Assembly (NCBI RefSeq): GCF_007997295.1 | Contig: NZ_VORY01000010.1 | Span: 1 to 64,000, forward strand | DNA from: Gillisia hiemivivida | GTDB taxonomy: Bacteria; Bacteroidota; Bacteroidia; Flavobacteriales; Flavobacteriaceae | Direction of reading: 5' to 3' | Length of the DNA: 64,000 nucleotides | In this document: positions 1 through 8,457 of the stretch, piece by piece | How the letters are laid out: every line of letters starts with the position of its first letter | Position numbering within the stretch: the first letter of the stretch is position 1 | Made by a program: the position numbers and the translations under genes | The notes under the pieces: model-generated | Database searches by the model: none | The model's input: the letters and a program-made list of their open reading frames with translations, nothing else | Told to the model about the DNA's origin: nothing

Positions 1-2
1 TC

Positions 3-46
3 AACAAAAAAGGACACTAGATGCAAATGCAGAAAGTATCCTTTTA
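3..46 (-). terminator. possible rho-independent terminator
   Basis: Read on the minus strand, a 10-bp stem (AAAGGATACT with AGTGTCCTTT, one G-U pair) closes a loop of about 16 nt and is followed by a run of T. It lies about 135 nt beyond the stop of the minus-strand prolyl oligopeptidase and could end that transcript. The long loop makes it uncertain. Confidence 0.4.
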
Positions 47-128
47 CAGACTAGCTTATAGCCGTCTTGAGTAACAAAAATAATAAAATAAAAGAGAAAA
101 CCTTTTGTTAGTTAACACAGAATCTATC

Positions 129-162
129 GGGACGGGGAATTAAACCCTCAATGAGGGATAAA
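129..162 (-). repeat. dispersed intergenic repeat, family A, partial copy
   Basis: The minus strand here matches the left end of a repeat seen again near 12.1, 42.3, 50.9 and 57.4 kb: the palindromic core CCCTCATTGAGGG followed by TTTAATTCCCCG. Only this left end is recognisable. Like the other copies it lies just beyond a gene 3' end. Confidence 0.6.
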
Positions 163-180
163 AATTATAAATTTTATTGA

Positions 181-2340
181 TTATCCTTTCACTTTATCGC
201 TAAGTTTTTCAGGTAAAACCTCAAATCCCATATTAAAAAGGGTAAAGGCAAAGATATCTGCATATTCATCTATGATCATTGCAGTTGGTTTCCCTGCACC
301 ATGACCGGCCTTAGTTTCTATTCTAATAAGCACTGGATTATTCCCAGTCTGCTTTTCTTGTAATTCGGCAGCAAATTTAAAGGAATGTGCCGGTACTACA
401 CGATCGTCATGATCTCCGGTAGTAATCATAGTTGCCGGATATTTCACCCCTTCTTTTACATTTTGAACAGGGGAATATGCATATAGGTAATCAAACATTT
501 CCTTACTATCTTCAGAAGTACCATAATCATAAGCCCATCCTGCTCCGGCAGTAAATGTGTGATAACGTAACATATCCATAACTCCAACTGCTGGTAATGC
601 TACTTTCATTAATTCTGGACGCTGAGTCATAGTTGCGCCAACTAATAATCCTCCGTTAGAACCACCGCGAATTGCTAAGTAGTCACTAGAAGTATATTTC
701 TCTTTGATAAGGTATTCTGCAGCGGCAATAAAGTCGTCAAAAACATTTTGTTTTTTAAGCTTAATGCCCGCATCGTGCCATTCTTTCCCGTATTCACCAC
801 CACCCCGTAAGTTTGGAACTGCATAAATACCGCCTTGCTCCATCCAAACTGCATTTGCAATGCTAAATGAAGGAGTTAAACTAATATTGAATCCTCCATA
901 ACCATAAAGGATGGTTGGGTTCTTTCCGTTAAGCTCAATTCCTTTTTTATGAGTAATGATCATTGGAATCTTAGTTCCATCCTTTGAATTAAAGAAAACT
1001 TGCTTGCTTTCATAATCTTCTGGATTAAAATCTATGTTTGGTTTGTTATATAATTCTGAAGAGCCACTCTCAATATCATATTTATAGATACTTCCAGGGG
1101 TTACATAGTTAGTGAAGGAATAGTATAAATAATCCTTATCCTTTTTAGTACCGAAACCACCCACAGATCCAACTCCAGGTAATTCCACATCTCTCACTAA
1201 TTTTCCGTCATAATCGTATTGCTTTACTTTAGAAACAGCATCTACCATATACTCTGTAAAGAAATACCCACCACCTGTAGAAGGCGTTAATACGTTTTCG
1301 GTTTCAGGAATAAAATCTTTCCAATTCTCTGAACCTGGGTTTGCTGCATCTACAGTAACTATCTTTTGGTTTGGCGCATTAAGATTGGTTACAATAAAGA
1401 GTTTGCTTGCATCATTTTCTATCACATAGCTATCTGTATCCTCATTACCAATTAATGTAACCAACTCTGGATTTGGTTTGGTAAGATCCATCATAAATAA
1501 CTTTCCGCCGGAAGTAGAATTTCTTGCCGAAATAAATAAGTAATTATTGTCTTCTGTTACAGACCCACCAACATATCTATGTTTTTGTGCTTCTGTACCT
1601 CCAAAAACAAGTTTATCCTCGCTTTGTTTGGTTCCCAGTTTATGATAGAAAAGTTTGTGCTGATCTGTTTTTGCTGAAAGCTCACTACCTTCTGGCTTTT
1701 CATAACTAGAATAATAGAAACCTTCATTTCCTTTCCAGGAAACTCCACTAAATTTCACATCTATCAGCGTATCTTCAATTACTTCTTTAGCTTCAGTATC
1801 AAAAAGGATCACTTTTCTCCAGTCACTTCCGCCTTCAGAAATACTGTAGGCTGCCATTTTTCCGTCGTCAGAAAAACTTAAGCCACCAAGAGAGGTAGTG
1901 CCGTCTTTGCTAAATTTATTTGGATCTAAAAATAATTCTGCTTCTTCAGACCCCCCTTTTTTACGATAGACCACATATTGATCTTGTAGTCCATCATTTT
2001 TAAAGAAATAATCGTAATCCCCTTCAGTAAAAGGCGCGCCTAATTTCTCGTAATTCCAAAGTTCTGTTAACCTATTATTAAGTTCCTTCCTGTAAGGGAT
2101 CTTAGCCAGATAGTCATAAGTAACTTTATTCTCTGCCTTTACCCATTCCTCTGTTTCTTTACTTCTATCGTCTTCCAGCCAGCGGTAAGGATCTTTGACT
2201 TCGGTTCCAAAATAAGTGGTAACGGTATCAACTTTTTTAGTGTCAGGATATTTCAATACTTCTGCTTGTTCTTGGTTAGAATCTTCTTTGCAGGAAAAAA
2301 TGCTTCCTATTGCAATAATTCCGATTAATAGTTTTTTCAT
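181..2340 (-). CDS. prolyl oligopeptidase family serine peptidase (S9A), lipoprotein
   Basis: Cleaves short peptides after proline. The N-terminus has a short basic and hydrophobic stretch ending in a lipobox-like IFSC (Cys17), so the mature protein is probably a lipoprotein in the cell envelope. A beta-propeller fills roughly residues 80-430. The C-terminal alpha/beta-hydrolase domain carries the S9A signature GGSNGG with nucleophile Ser561, the aspartate in DHDDRVVP and His680 in KAGHGAGKP, so the catalytic triad is complete. At 719 aa the length is normal for the family. It is a single gene, transcribed in the same direction as asd but separated from it by 77 nt. Post-proline specificity is inferred from the family. 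Confidence 0.93.
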   Translation of the reverse strand: MKKLLIGIIAIGSIFSCKEDSNQEQAEVLKYPDTKKVDTVTTYFGTEVKDPYRWLEDDRSKETEEWVKAENKVTYDYLAKIPYRKELNNRLTELWNYEKLGAPFTEGDYDYFFKNDGLQDQYVVYRKKGGSEEAELFLDPNKFSKDGTTSLGGLSFSDDGKMAAYSISEGGSDWRKVILFDTEAKEVIEDTLIDVKFSGVSWKGNEGFYYSSYEKPEGSELSAKTDQHKLFYHKLGTKQSEDKLVFGGTEAQKHRYVGGSVTEDNNYLFISARNSTSGGKLFMMDLTKPNPELVTLIGNEDTDSYVIENDASKLFIVTNLNAPNQKIVTVDAANPGSENWKDFIPETENVLTPSTGGGYFFTEYMVDAVSKVKQYDYDGKLVRDVELPGVGSVGGFGTKKDKDYLYYSFTNYVTPGSIYKYDIESGSSELYNKPNIDFNPEDYESKQVFFNSKDGTKIPMIITHKKGIELNGKNPTILYGYGGFNISLTPSFSIANAVWMEQGGIYAVPNLRGGGEYGKEWHDAGIKLKKQNVFDDFIAAAEYLIKEKYTSSDYLAIRGGSNGGLLVGATMTQRPELMKVALPAVGVMDMLRYHTFTAGAGWAYDYGTSEDSKEMFDYLYAYSPVQNVKEGVKYPATMITTGDHDDRVVPAHSFKFAAELQEKQTGNNPVLIRIETKAGHGAGKPTAMIIDEYADIFAFTLFNMGFEVLPEKLSDKVKG

Positions 2341-2417
2341 AATAACTTAAAGATGTTTATTTGATATAGGTGACAATTATAACCTGTAAGTTACATTTTA
2401 AAAGGTATTTACCCAAT

Positions 2418-3413
2418 TTATGCAGGCAACAACCCATTGTTAAGCATATATTCGGCGATTTGTACGGCATTGGTAGCAGCTCCTTTCCTTAAGTTATCTG
2501 CAACTATCCACATATTTATAGTGTTTGGTTGGGAATAATCACGTCTTATTCTACCCACAAAAACATCGTCTTTTCCTTCGGCATAAATAGGCATGGGATA
2601 GGTATTTACTGAAGTATTATCCTGTACTGTAACTCCAGGAAAATCGCTTAATAATTTTCTCACATCATTTTCTTCGAACTCATTTTCGAATTCTATGTTT
2701 ACCGATTCACTATGTCCTCCAACAACTGGAATTCTAATTGCAGTAGCTGAAACCTGCACAGAATCATCTCCCAAGATCTTTTTGGTTTCATTAGAAAGCT
2801 TCATTTCTTCTTTAGTGTAGCCATTGTCCATAAAAACATCGCAGTGAGGGATAGCATTTCTGTGAATTGGATAAGGATATGCCATTTCTCCTTGTTCCTT
2901 GTTGTATTCATTCTCCAGCTGCTGCACTGCTTTTACACCAGTTCCTGTGATGGACTGATAGGTAGAAACAACCACTCGTTTTATTTTATAAGCATCATGT
3001 AGCGGCTTTAAGGCCATTAACATTTGAATTGTAGAGCAATTTGGATTTGCAACAATTAGATCTTCAGAAGAAAGTTCTGTTGCATTGATCTCTGGAATAA
3101 CCAATTTTTTTGAAGGATCCATTCTCCAGGCTGAGGAATTATCGATCACTTTTGTACCGACTTCAGCAAATTTTGGGGCCCATTCTAAAGAAGTATCTCC
3201 TCCTGCAGAAAAAAGTGCAAGATCTGGTTTTAGACTTACCGCCTCTTCTAGGCCAATTACTTTAAATGATCTATTATTGAATTGAATGCTGTTTCCAATC
3301 GATTTTTCTGAAGCTACCGGGTATAATTCTGTAATCGGGAAATTTCTTTCTGCTAAAACTTTTAATATTACTTGTCCAACCATTCCGGTTGCACCAACTA
3401 CTGCTACTCTCAT
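2418..3413 (-). CDS. asd: aspartate-semialdehyde dehydrogenase
   Basis: Cytoplasmic NADPH-dependent enzyme that reduces aspartyl-4-phosphate to aspartate semialdehyde, the branch point to lysine/diaminopimelate, threonine and methionine. The N-terminal dinucleotide-binding motif is GATGMVG (residues 7-13). The catalytic Cys126 sits in NPNCSTIQ and the substrate-binding His in VVGGHSES. The 331-aa length is typical. The ATG at 3413 is directly followed by the canonical MRVAVVGATG, which fixes the start. The leader contains an 8-bp hairpin described separately. Confidence 0.95.
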   Translation of the reverse strand: MRVAVVGATGMVGQVILKVLAERNFPITELYPVASEKSIGNSIQFNNRSFKVIGLEEAVSLKPDLALFSAGGDTSLEWAPKFAEVGTKVIDNSSAWRMDPSKKLVIPEINATELSSEDLIVANPNCSTIQMLMALKPLHDAYKIKRVVVSTYQSITGTGVKAVQQLENEYNKEQGEMAYPYPIHRNAIPHCDVFMDNGYTKEEMKLSNETKKILGDDSVQVSATAIRIPVVGGHSESVNIEFENEFEENDVRKLLSDFPGVTVQDNTSVNTYPMPIYAEGKDDVFVGRIRRDYSQPNTINMWIVADNLRKGAATNAVQIAEYMLNNGLLPA

Positions 3414-3436
3414 GCTGTTTGTTTATATAAATGAAT

Positions 3437-3459
3437 TAGAGAAGGATTTAGCTTCTCTA
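3437..3459 (-). promoter_or_regulatory. hairpin in the asd leader
   Basis: A perfect 8-bp inverted repeat (TAGAGAAG, 7-nt loop, CTTCTCTA) lies 24-46 nt upstream of the asd ATG. No T-run follows it, so it is not a terminator. A possible -7 box (TACATTTG on the minus strand, 3482-3489) lies just upstream, so the hairpin would be in the 5' UTR. Function unknown. Confidence 0.35.
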
Positions 3460-3570
3460 AATGCTGTTTTTGAAATCTTTGCAAATGTATTGCACAAAAA
3501 AAATATCTGGATAGTTTAGGACCAATAATTTATGACGATTATTCGGAATTAAACACATTTTTAATTTTAG

Positions 3571-3602
3571 TAAAAAAAGAACCCTCCACAGAGTGAAGGG
3601 TT
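3571..3602 (-). terminator. rho-independent terminator after the mscL gene pair
   Basis: On the minus strand AACCCTTCAC, a TCT loop and GTGGAGGGTT (one mismatch) are followed by CTTTTTTT. It lies about 45 nt downstream of the 82-aa membrane protein and separates that transcript from asd. Confidence 0.7.
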
Positions 3603-3645
3603 TAGGTTTAGAATATATAATGTAGCGGTGATTTAGATAGGTTTT

Positions 3646-3894
3646 TTATTTAAAATATAATTCCTTGAAATATTGAAATCGTCTCCCGTTATATGCCATC
3701 TTCCAAATATCAGATCTTTCAATGAACCCTTTACTTACTAGTCTTAAGCCATCTATATAAGTTCTATAAACTATGGAATATACAATTATACCAAGAATTA
3801 AAACCCATGAGTTTAATTGGTCTGTTCTCATAAAATAAAGAAGAAAAGCCAATGGGGCTAAGATTGCAATATAATATAGGTAGATATTCCTCAT
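3646..3894 (-). CDS. small two-span membrane protein downstream of mscL
   Basis: An 82-aa protein with two hydrophobic segments (about residues 4-21 and 29-43) and a positively charged C-terminal tail (KMAYNGRRFQYFKELYFK). I do not recognise the family. The ATG lies one base after the mscL stop, which implies translational coupling and co-expression with the mechanosensitive channel. A terminator follows. By the positive-inside rule the basic tail would be cytoplasmic. A link to osmotic release or to MscL itself is only suggested by position. Confidence 0.7.
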   Translation of the reverse strand: MRNIYLYYIAILAPLAFLLYFMRTDQLNSWVLILGIIVYSIVYRTYIDGLRLVSKGFIERSDIWKMAYNGRRFQYFKELYFK

Positions 3895-3895
3895 C

Positions 3896-4321
3896 TTAGG
3901 GATTTTGCTTTTTCAATTCGTCTCTAATTTCTATAAGTAACTCTTCTTGTGTAGGTCCTTTTGGAGCAGGAGCAGCTTCTTCCTCTTTCTTTTTAGTTTT
4001 TTCGTAAACTTTTAGGAATAAGAACACAAAAAGTCCAACTAATATGAAATAAATAATTGCCTGAAGAAGATTTCCGTAAGTTAAGACCGCAGCTTCTGCT
4101 TCCTGTGCTGCTTCTAAAGTGGCGTATTTTTGACCATCCAACGAGATGAATTTCTGAGTAAAATCTGTTCCTCCAGTTAACACACTTATTACAGGCATAA
4201 ATATATCTGCAACTACAGAAGAAATTACTTTGTTAAACGCAGCTCCAATAACTACAGCAGTTGCTAAGGCAACGATATCCTTTTTCATTAAAAAGGCTTT
4301 AAAATCAGAAAAAAACGCCAT
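3896..4321 (-). CDS. mscL: large-conductance mechanosensitive channel MscL
   Basis: Pentameric inner-membrane channel that opens under membrane tension and protects against hypo-osmotic shock. The N-terminal amphipathic helix ([18 protein letters not shown]) and the pore-lining first span with [18 protein letters not shown] are characteristic. The second span is at about residues 85-105, followed by a charged C-terminal bundle (KKKEEEAAP, then [11 protein letters not shown]). The 141-aa length is normal. It precedes and is coupled to a small membrane protein gene. Confidence 0.95.
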   Translation of the reverse strand: MAFFSDFKAFLMKKDIVALATAVVIGAAFNKVISSVVADIFMPVISVLTGGTDFTQKFISLDGQKYATLEAAQEAEAAVLTYGNLLQAIIYFILVGLFVFLFLKVYEKTKKKEEEAAPAPKGPTQEELLIEIRDELKKQNP

Positions 4322-4380
4322 AAATGTTCAAGTTTTATGATAGTACCCCACAATTTACAGAAAAATATTAATTGTAGAGC

Positions 4381-5490
4381 CTATTCCTCAATAATCACAC
4401 GTTTCACGCGTTGTGAAATCCCCGTAATCAACTCATAAGAAATAGTATTTCCTTTTGCAGCAAAAACTGTGGCATGTTGAGGGCCTCCAAAAATAATAAC
4501 TTCATCCCCTTCCTTACAATCTATGCCAGTAATGTCTATCATGAGCATATCCATACATACGTTTCCAATAATGGGGGCGTATTGATCTTTTATAAAAACT
4601 CCTGCCCGGCCATTACCATATTGCCTGTTAATACCATCTGCATGACCAATTGGTAAAGTAGCGGTCATAGTTTTTTTGGTTGCAGTAAATGCTCTGTTAT
4701 AACCTACGCTTTCTCCTATCGCAATTTCATGGATCTGAGAAATAATCGTTTTTAAGGTGCCAATTGGTTTTAGCTTCTCATTGATCTTTTCGTCATTACC
4801 GAATCCGTAAAGTCCAATTCCGCATCTCACCATATCAAAAGCCGCTTCGGGATAATTGATTACTGCTGAAGTATTACTTATATGAAGAAAGGGTTTATAA
4901 TTCAAATTTTCGAATAATCTAAAAACCATTTTCCTGAATTTTCCCAGTTGTTGCAATGTAAATTCGCGTTCCCTCCAATCTTCACTTGCGGCAAGATGGG
5001 AAAAGATAGATCTCACTTTAACAGCATCAGATTTTCCTAGATAGTCAAAAACGGTATTTAATTCAGGATCAATAAATCCAAGTCTATTTAAACCGGTATT
5101 TAATTTTAAATGAATGGGATAATTTTTTAAACCAAGTTTTTCAGCTGTTTTTATAAATTCCCTAAGAACGAATTCACTATAGATACTAGGTTCTAAACAG
5201 CTTTCTATTATTTCTTCAAAATTAATAGATTGCGGGTGAAGCACCAAAATAGGTTCTGTGATGCCTGCATCTCTAAGTGCAACCCCTTCTTTTGTGTATG
5301 CTACCGCGAAATAACTAACCCCTAATTCGCTTAATTTTTTAGCTATTTCAGCAGATTCACTGCCGTATCCAAAAGCCTTTACAACGCCCATTAATTTTAC
5401 ACCTTTGGCCAGTTTAGAACTCAGGTATTTGTAATTATGAGTTAGAGCTCCTAGATCGATCTCTAGAGTAGTTTCGTGAACGCTAGGCAT
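4381..5490 (-). CDS. alr: alanine racemase
   Basis: PLP-dependent cytoplasmic enzyme that makes D-alanine for peptidoglycan. The PLP lysine is Lys38 in VVKAFGYGS and the second catalytic base is Tyr264 in VGYNRAF. The C-terminal beta domain has the expected GNVCMDMLMID. The lysine motif is slightly unusual, because the common form is KANAYGHG. The 369-aa length is typical. Its ATG overlaps the tdk stop (TAATG), so the two genes are translationally coupled with tdk first. Confidence 0.94.
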   Translation of the reverse strand: MPSVHETTLEIDLGALTHNYKYLSSKLAKGVKLMGVVKAFGYGSESAEIAKKLSELGVSYFAVAYTKEGVALRDAGITEPILVLHPQSINFEEIIESCLEPSIYSEFVLREFIKTAEKLGLKNYPIHLKLNTGLNRLGFIDPELNTVFDYLGKSDAVKVRSIFSHLAASEDWREREFTLQQLGKFRKMVFRLFENLNYKPFLHISNTSAVINYPEAAFDMVRCGIGLYGFGNDEKINEKLKPIGTLKTIISQIHEIAIGESVGYNRAFTATKKTMTATLPIGHADGINRQYGNGRAGVFIKDQYAPIIGNVCMDMLMIDITGIDCKEGDEVIIFGGPQHATVFAAKGNTISYELITGISQRVKRVIIEE

Positions 5491-6131
5491 TAGGTAGGTG
5501 TTTTTCCAGGATCTACAGTTTCTGCGTCTTTTACAGAAAAATGTTTAACCCGTTCTTTAAGCATTGCCTTAAAATAAGCAGCCCTACTTAAAGGTTCATA
5601 TTCTTCATTTTCTCCCAAAAACACCAAATCGTCATTAACCGCTTTTCTATAACTAAATTGAGCGAGGTTGCCAGTTCTTGTGCATACCGCATGTACCTTG
5701 GTAACATATTCTGCAGTTGCCATAAGATTTGGCATCGGTCCAAAAGGATTTCCTTTAAAATCCATATCCAGTCCGGCAACGATCACTCTAATTCCGCTAT
5801 TAGCAAGATCATTGCAAACGGTCACTATTTCATCATCAAAAAATTGGGCCTCATCTATTCCTACCACATCGCAACCATCGGCTAAAATGCGGATATGTGC
5901 AGCAGATGGAACGGGAGTAGACCTAATTTCATTAGCATCGTGAGACACTACCATTTCTTCATGGTAACGTTTATCTATGGCAGGTTTAAAGATCTCAACC
6001 TTTTGTTTTGCAAAAGTGGCTCGTTTAAGTCGGCGGATCAATTCTTCGGTTTTACCGGAAAACATAGATCCACATATAACTTCTATCCAGCCAAATTGCT
6101 CCTTATGATTTACTGTATTTTCGAGAAACAT
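5490..6131 (-). CDS. tdk: thymidine kinase (type II)
   Basis: Phosphorylates thymidine to dTMP in the salvage pathway. The P-loop GSMFSGKT is at residues 21-28 and the Walker-B/DEAQ motif is in [12 protein letters not shown]. The lasso region reads HAVCTRTGN, and the C-terminal region where CxxC/CxxH is usual reads [11 protein letters not shown], so most structural-zinc ligands of classical type II kinases are absent. The 213-aa length is normal. It is the first gene of a two-gene unit with alr. A likely -7 box TAAATTTG lies at 6186-6193 on the minus strand. Confidence 0.93.
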   Translation of the reverse strand: MFLENTVNHKEQFGWIEVICGSMFSGKTEELIRRLKRATFAKQKVEIFKPAIDKRYHEEMVVSHDANEIRSTPVPSAAHIRILADGCDVVGIDEAQFFDDEIVTVCNDLANSGIRVIVAGLDMDFKGNPFGPMPNLMATAEYVTKVHAVCTRTGNLAQFSYRKAVNDDLVFLGENEEYEPLSRAAYFKAMLKERVKHFSVKDAETVDPGKTPT

Positions 6132-6332
6132 TTTGTATTTTTCACTGCAGTTTAGGATTTATACCTAATCGGCATAAAGTTGAAACAAATTTATTAAAAA
6201 TACAACCGAGGTGGATGTTCGTTAAAGTAAATTTGTAAACCAATTAATACTTACGGAAGCTAAGATAAATTAAACTTGGTAGCATTATTGCACTTTATAG
6301 TATCTATCTTCTAAATAAAAATAATACTTGTG

Positions 6333-7088
6333 ATGAAAAAGAAATTGGAATCTGAATTAAAAAATTTAGCAAACACTATACTTAACAATGCCTCCGGATC
6401 TTCTACTGCGCAATTAAAGCAACTAGCAAAAGAGCTTTATGAGAAATTGACCATAGTGGCTTTTACTGAAGAAAATTTATCCGGATTGAAAGAAACACCA
6501 AATGTTTCTACTGCTGTAAAGCAAGAGGAAATTACACCAGAAAAGGCGACAGAATCTACTAAAGATGAATATTTGCCAGATGGAACTGAATATAATGATA
6601 CAGAAGCGATCACAGAGCTTAATACCGAAATGATCAAGGATATCGTTGCCCAGATGCCTCCGGAAACAGCGCATGTGGATAGTATGGTAGACAACATCAT
6701 TGCTAAAAGCAATAACGGAAAGTTACCGGAAAATTCAGATGATTTCATGAAAAGCGACTTTAGAGATATAGGAGTAGATTATGATAATCTTCCAAGTTTT
6801 GAACCTGTTAAAAGACAGGAAAAAGAAAAGCCTAGATCTCTAAACGACCGACTAAAAAAAGGAATTAATATAGGGCTCAATGAACGTTTATCTTTTATAA
6901 AGCATTTGTTTGATGGACACACGAATGATTATAATAGAGTGATCTCTCAATTAAACACCTTTGATAAACTAGACGATGCACATAAATTTATTCAGCAAGT
7001 CGTAAAGCCAGACTATAAGAACTGGGAAGGAAAAGAAGAGTACGAAGAGCGTTTTATGGCGCTTGTAGAAAACAAATTTAACCAATAG
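6333..7088 (+). CDS. conserved hypothetical protein upstream of rsmI
   Basis: A 251-aa soluble protein with no signal peptide or membrane span. The N-terminal 50 residues look helical (LESELKNLANTIL, QLKQLAKELYEKL). A long acidic, probably disordered linker follows (about residues 55-155). The last ~90 residues form a second ordered block (LNDRLKKGINIGLNERLSFI, ending in KNWEGKEEYEERFMALV). I do not recognise a named domain. A GTG at 6330 is immediately followed by the ATG at 6333, and the ATG is preferred. It lies 28 nt upstream of rsmI on the same strand and is probably co-transcribed with it. Confidence 0.8.
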   Translation: MKKKLESELKNLANTILNNASGSSTAQLKQLAKELYEKLTIVAFTEENLSGLKETPNVSTAVKQEEITPEKATESTKDEYLPDGTEYNDTEAITELNTEMIKDIVAQMPPETAHVDSMVDNIIAKSNNGKLPENSDDFMKSDFRDIGVDYDNLPSFEPVKRQEKEKPRSLNDRLKKGINIGLNERLSFIKHLFDGHTNDYNRVISQLNTFDKLDDAHKFIQQVVKPDYKNWEGKEEYEERFMALVENKFNQ

Positions 7089-7116
7089 ATCTTCCAAAGA
7101 TTAAGTTCACTTAATT

Positions 7117-7788
7117 ATGTCGAAATTATATTTGGTGCCAACACCTATTGGTAATTTGGAAGATATCACTCTTAGGGCAATCCGTGTTTTAAAAGAGGTA
7201 GATTTTATTCTTGCTGAAGATACACGCACTAGTGGAAAATTGCTGAAGCACTTCGAAATAAACACTCCAATGCAAAGCCATCATATGCACAATGAGCATA
7301 GGACGGTCGAAAACATTGTAAGACGAATTAAGAATGGGGAAACTTTTGCGTTGATAAGTGATGCCGGAACTCCTGCTATAAGTGATCCTGGTTTTTTGCT
7401 AACCCGAGCTTGTGTTCAAGAAGGTGTAGAGGTAGACTGTTTGCCAGGTGCCACAGCCTTTGTACCTGCATTGGTGAATAGCGGTTTCCCTAACGATAAA
7501 TTTGTTTTTGAAGGATTTTTACCTCCGAAGAAAGGGAGGCAAACCAGATTTAAGACCTTGGCAGAAGAAACCAGAACAATCATATTTTATGAATCTCCTC
7601 ATAAATTGCTGAAGACTCTTGCCAATTTCATGGAATATTTTGGAGAAGAAAGATTGGTTTCTGTATCCCGAGAAATAACGAAAATGCACGAAGAAACCAT
7701 CCGCGGAACAGCAAAAGAAGTTTTAGAATACTACACTAATAAACCCCCAAAAGGCGAAATTGTTATTGTGGTTCAAGGGAAGGCATAA
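7117..7788 (+). CDS. rsmI: 16S rRNA (cytidine(1402)-2'-O)-methyltransferase
   Basis: SAM-dependent methyltransferase of the tetrapyrrole-methylase fold that modifies the ribose of C1402 in the 16S rRNA decoding centre. The family signature LYLVPTPIGNLEDITLRA opens the protein. AEDTRTSGKLLKHF, ISDAGTPAISDPG (SAM binding) and YESPHKLLKTL follow in order. At 223 aa it contains the core only. The stop codon directly abuts the ATG of the next gene. Confidence 0.95.
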   Translation: MSKLYLVPTPIGNLEDITLRAIRVLKEVDFILAEDTRTSGKLLKHFEINTPMQSHHMHNEHRTVENIVRRIKNGETFALISDAGTPAISDPGFLLTRACVQEGVEVDCLPGATAFVPALVNSGFPNDKFVFEGFLPPKKGRQTRFKTLAEETRTIIFYESPHKLLKTLANFMEYFGEERLVSVSREITKMHEETIRGTAKEVLEYYTNKPPKGEIVIVVQGKA

Positions 7789-8358
7789 ATGCAAAATTTA
7801 TTAGACACCATAAGGCAGTGTGAGGTTTGTATAAAACATTTGCCTCAAGGCGCTAGACCAATTATTGAAGCATCTAAAGACTCTAAGATTTTGTTGATCA
7901 GTCAGGCACCGGGCAGAGTAGTGCATGAGTCGGGAATTGCTTGGAAAGATCAAAGCGGGAAGAAATTAAGAGAATGGCTTGGTGTAGATGAAGATACTTT
8001 TTATAACACCTCCAATTTCGCCATTTTACCCATGGGATTTTGTTATCCTGGTAAAGCCAAAACAGGTGATATGCCGCCTAGAAAAGAATGTGCTCCCCTT
8101 TGGCATGATCAGGTTTTTTTAGAACTGAATAACGTAAAACTAATTCTTTTGATAGGTGCTTATGCCTCCACCTATTATCTCCCAGATGAAAAAACCAAGC
8201 TTACAGAAAAAGTAGCAGATTATGAGAAACATCTCCCTAAATTCTGGTGCTTACCACATCCATCTCCTGTAAATAGATTTTGGAGAATGAAAAACCCCTG
8301 GTTTGAAGAAACGGTGGTGCCAAAACTTCAACAAAAGATTGCCTCAATTCTATCTTGA
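7789..8358 (+). CDS. uracil-DNA glycosylase superfamily protein
   Basis: A 189-aa single-domain member of the uracil-DNA glycosylase fold. Visible features are a CEVC pair near the N-terminus (residues 11-14), the substrate loop ISQAPGRVVHESG, the motif PMGFCYPGKAKTGDMPP and the C-terminal LPHPSPVNRFW, which corresponds to the HPS active-site loop. Only one Cys pair is evident, so an iron-sulfur cluster as in family 4 enzymes is doubtful. It starts right after the rsmI stop, which suggests co-transcription. Whether it excises uracil is not shown by the sequence. Confidence 0.85.
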   Translation: MQNLLDTIRQCEVCIKHLPQGARPIIEASKDSKILLISQAPGRVVHESGIAWKDQSGKKLREWLGVDEDTFYNTSNFAILPMGFCYPGKAKTGDMPPRKECAPLWHDQVFLELNNVKLILLIGAYASTYYLPDEKTKLTEKVADYEKHLPKFWCLPHPSPVNRFWRMKNPWFEETVVPKLQQKIASILS

Positions 8359-8457
8359 TCGTTTTTTAACAGCAAAACGCAAGTGTTGACTCCTAATTAA
8401 GCTATATTTAAAATGAGTCACATTACATTTGTAATCAGTTTTCAATCTTAATAAAAT

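Noticed and set aside
8386-8431. Full promoter for recJ using a TTG at 8386 and TACATTTG at 8424
   Set aside because: The spacing of about 35 nt is far from the 19 nt of the Bacteroidota consensus, so only the -7 box is mentioned as possible.
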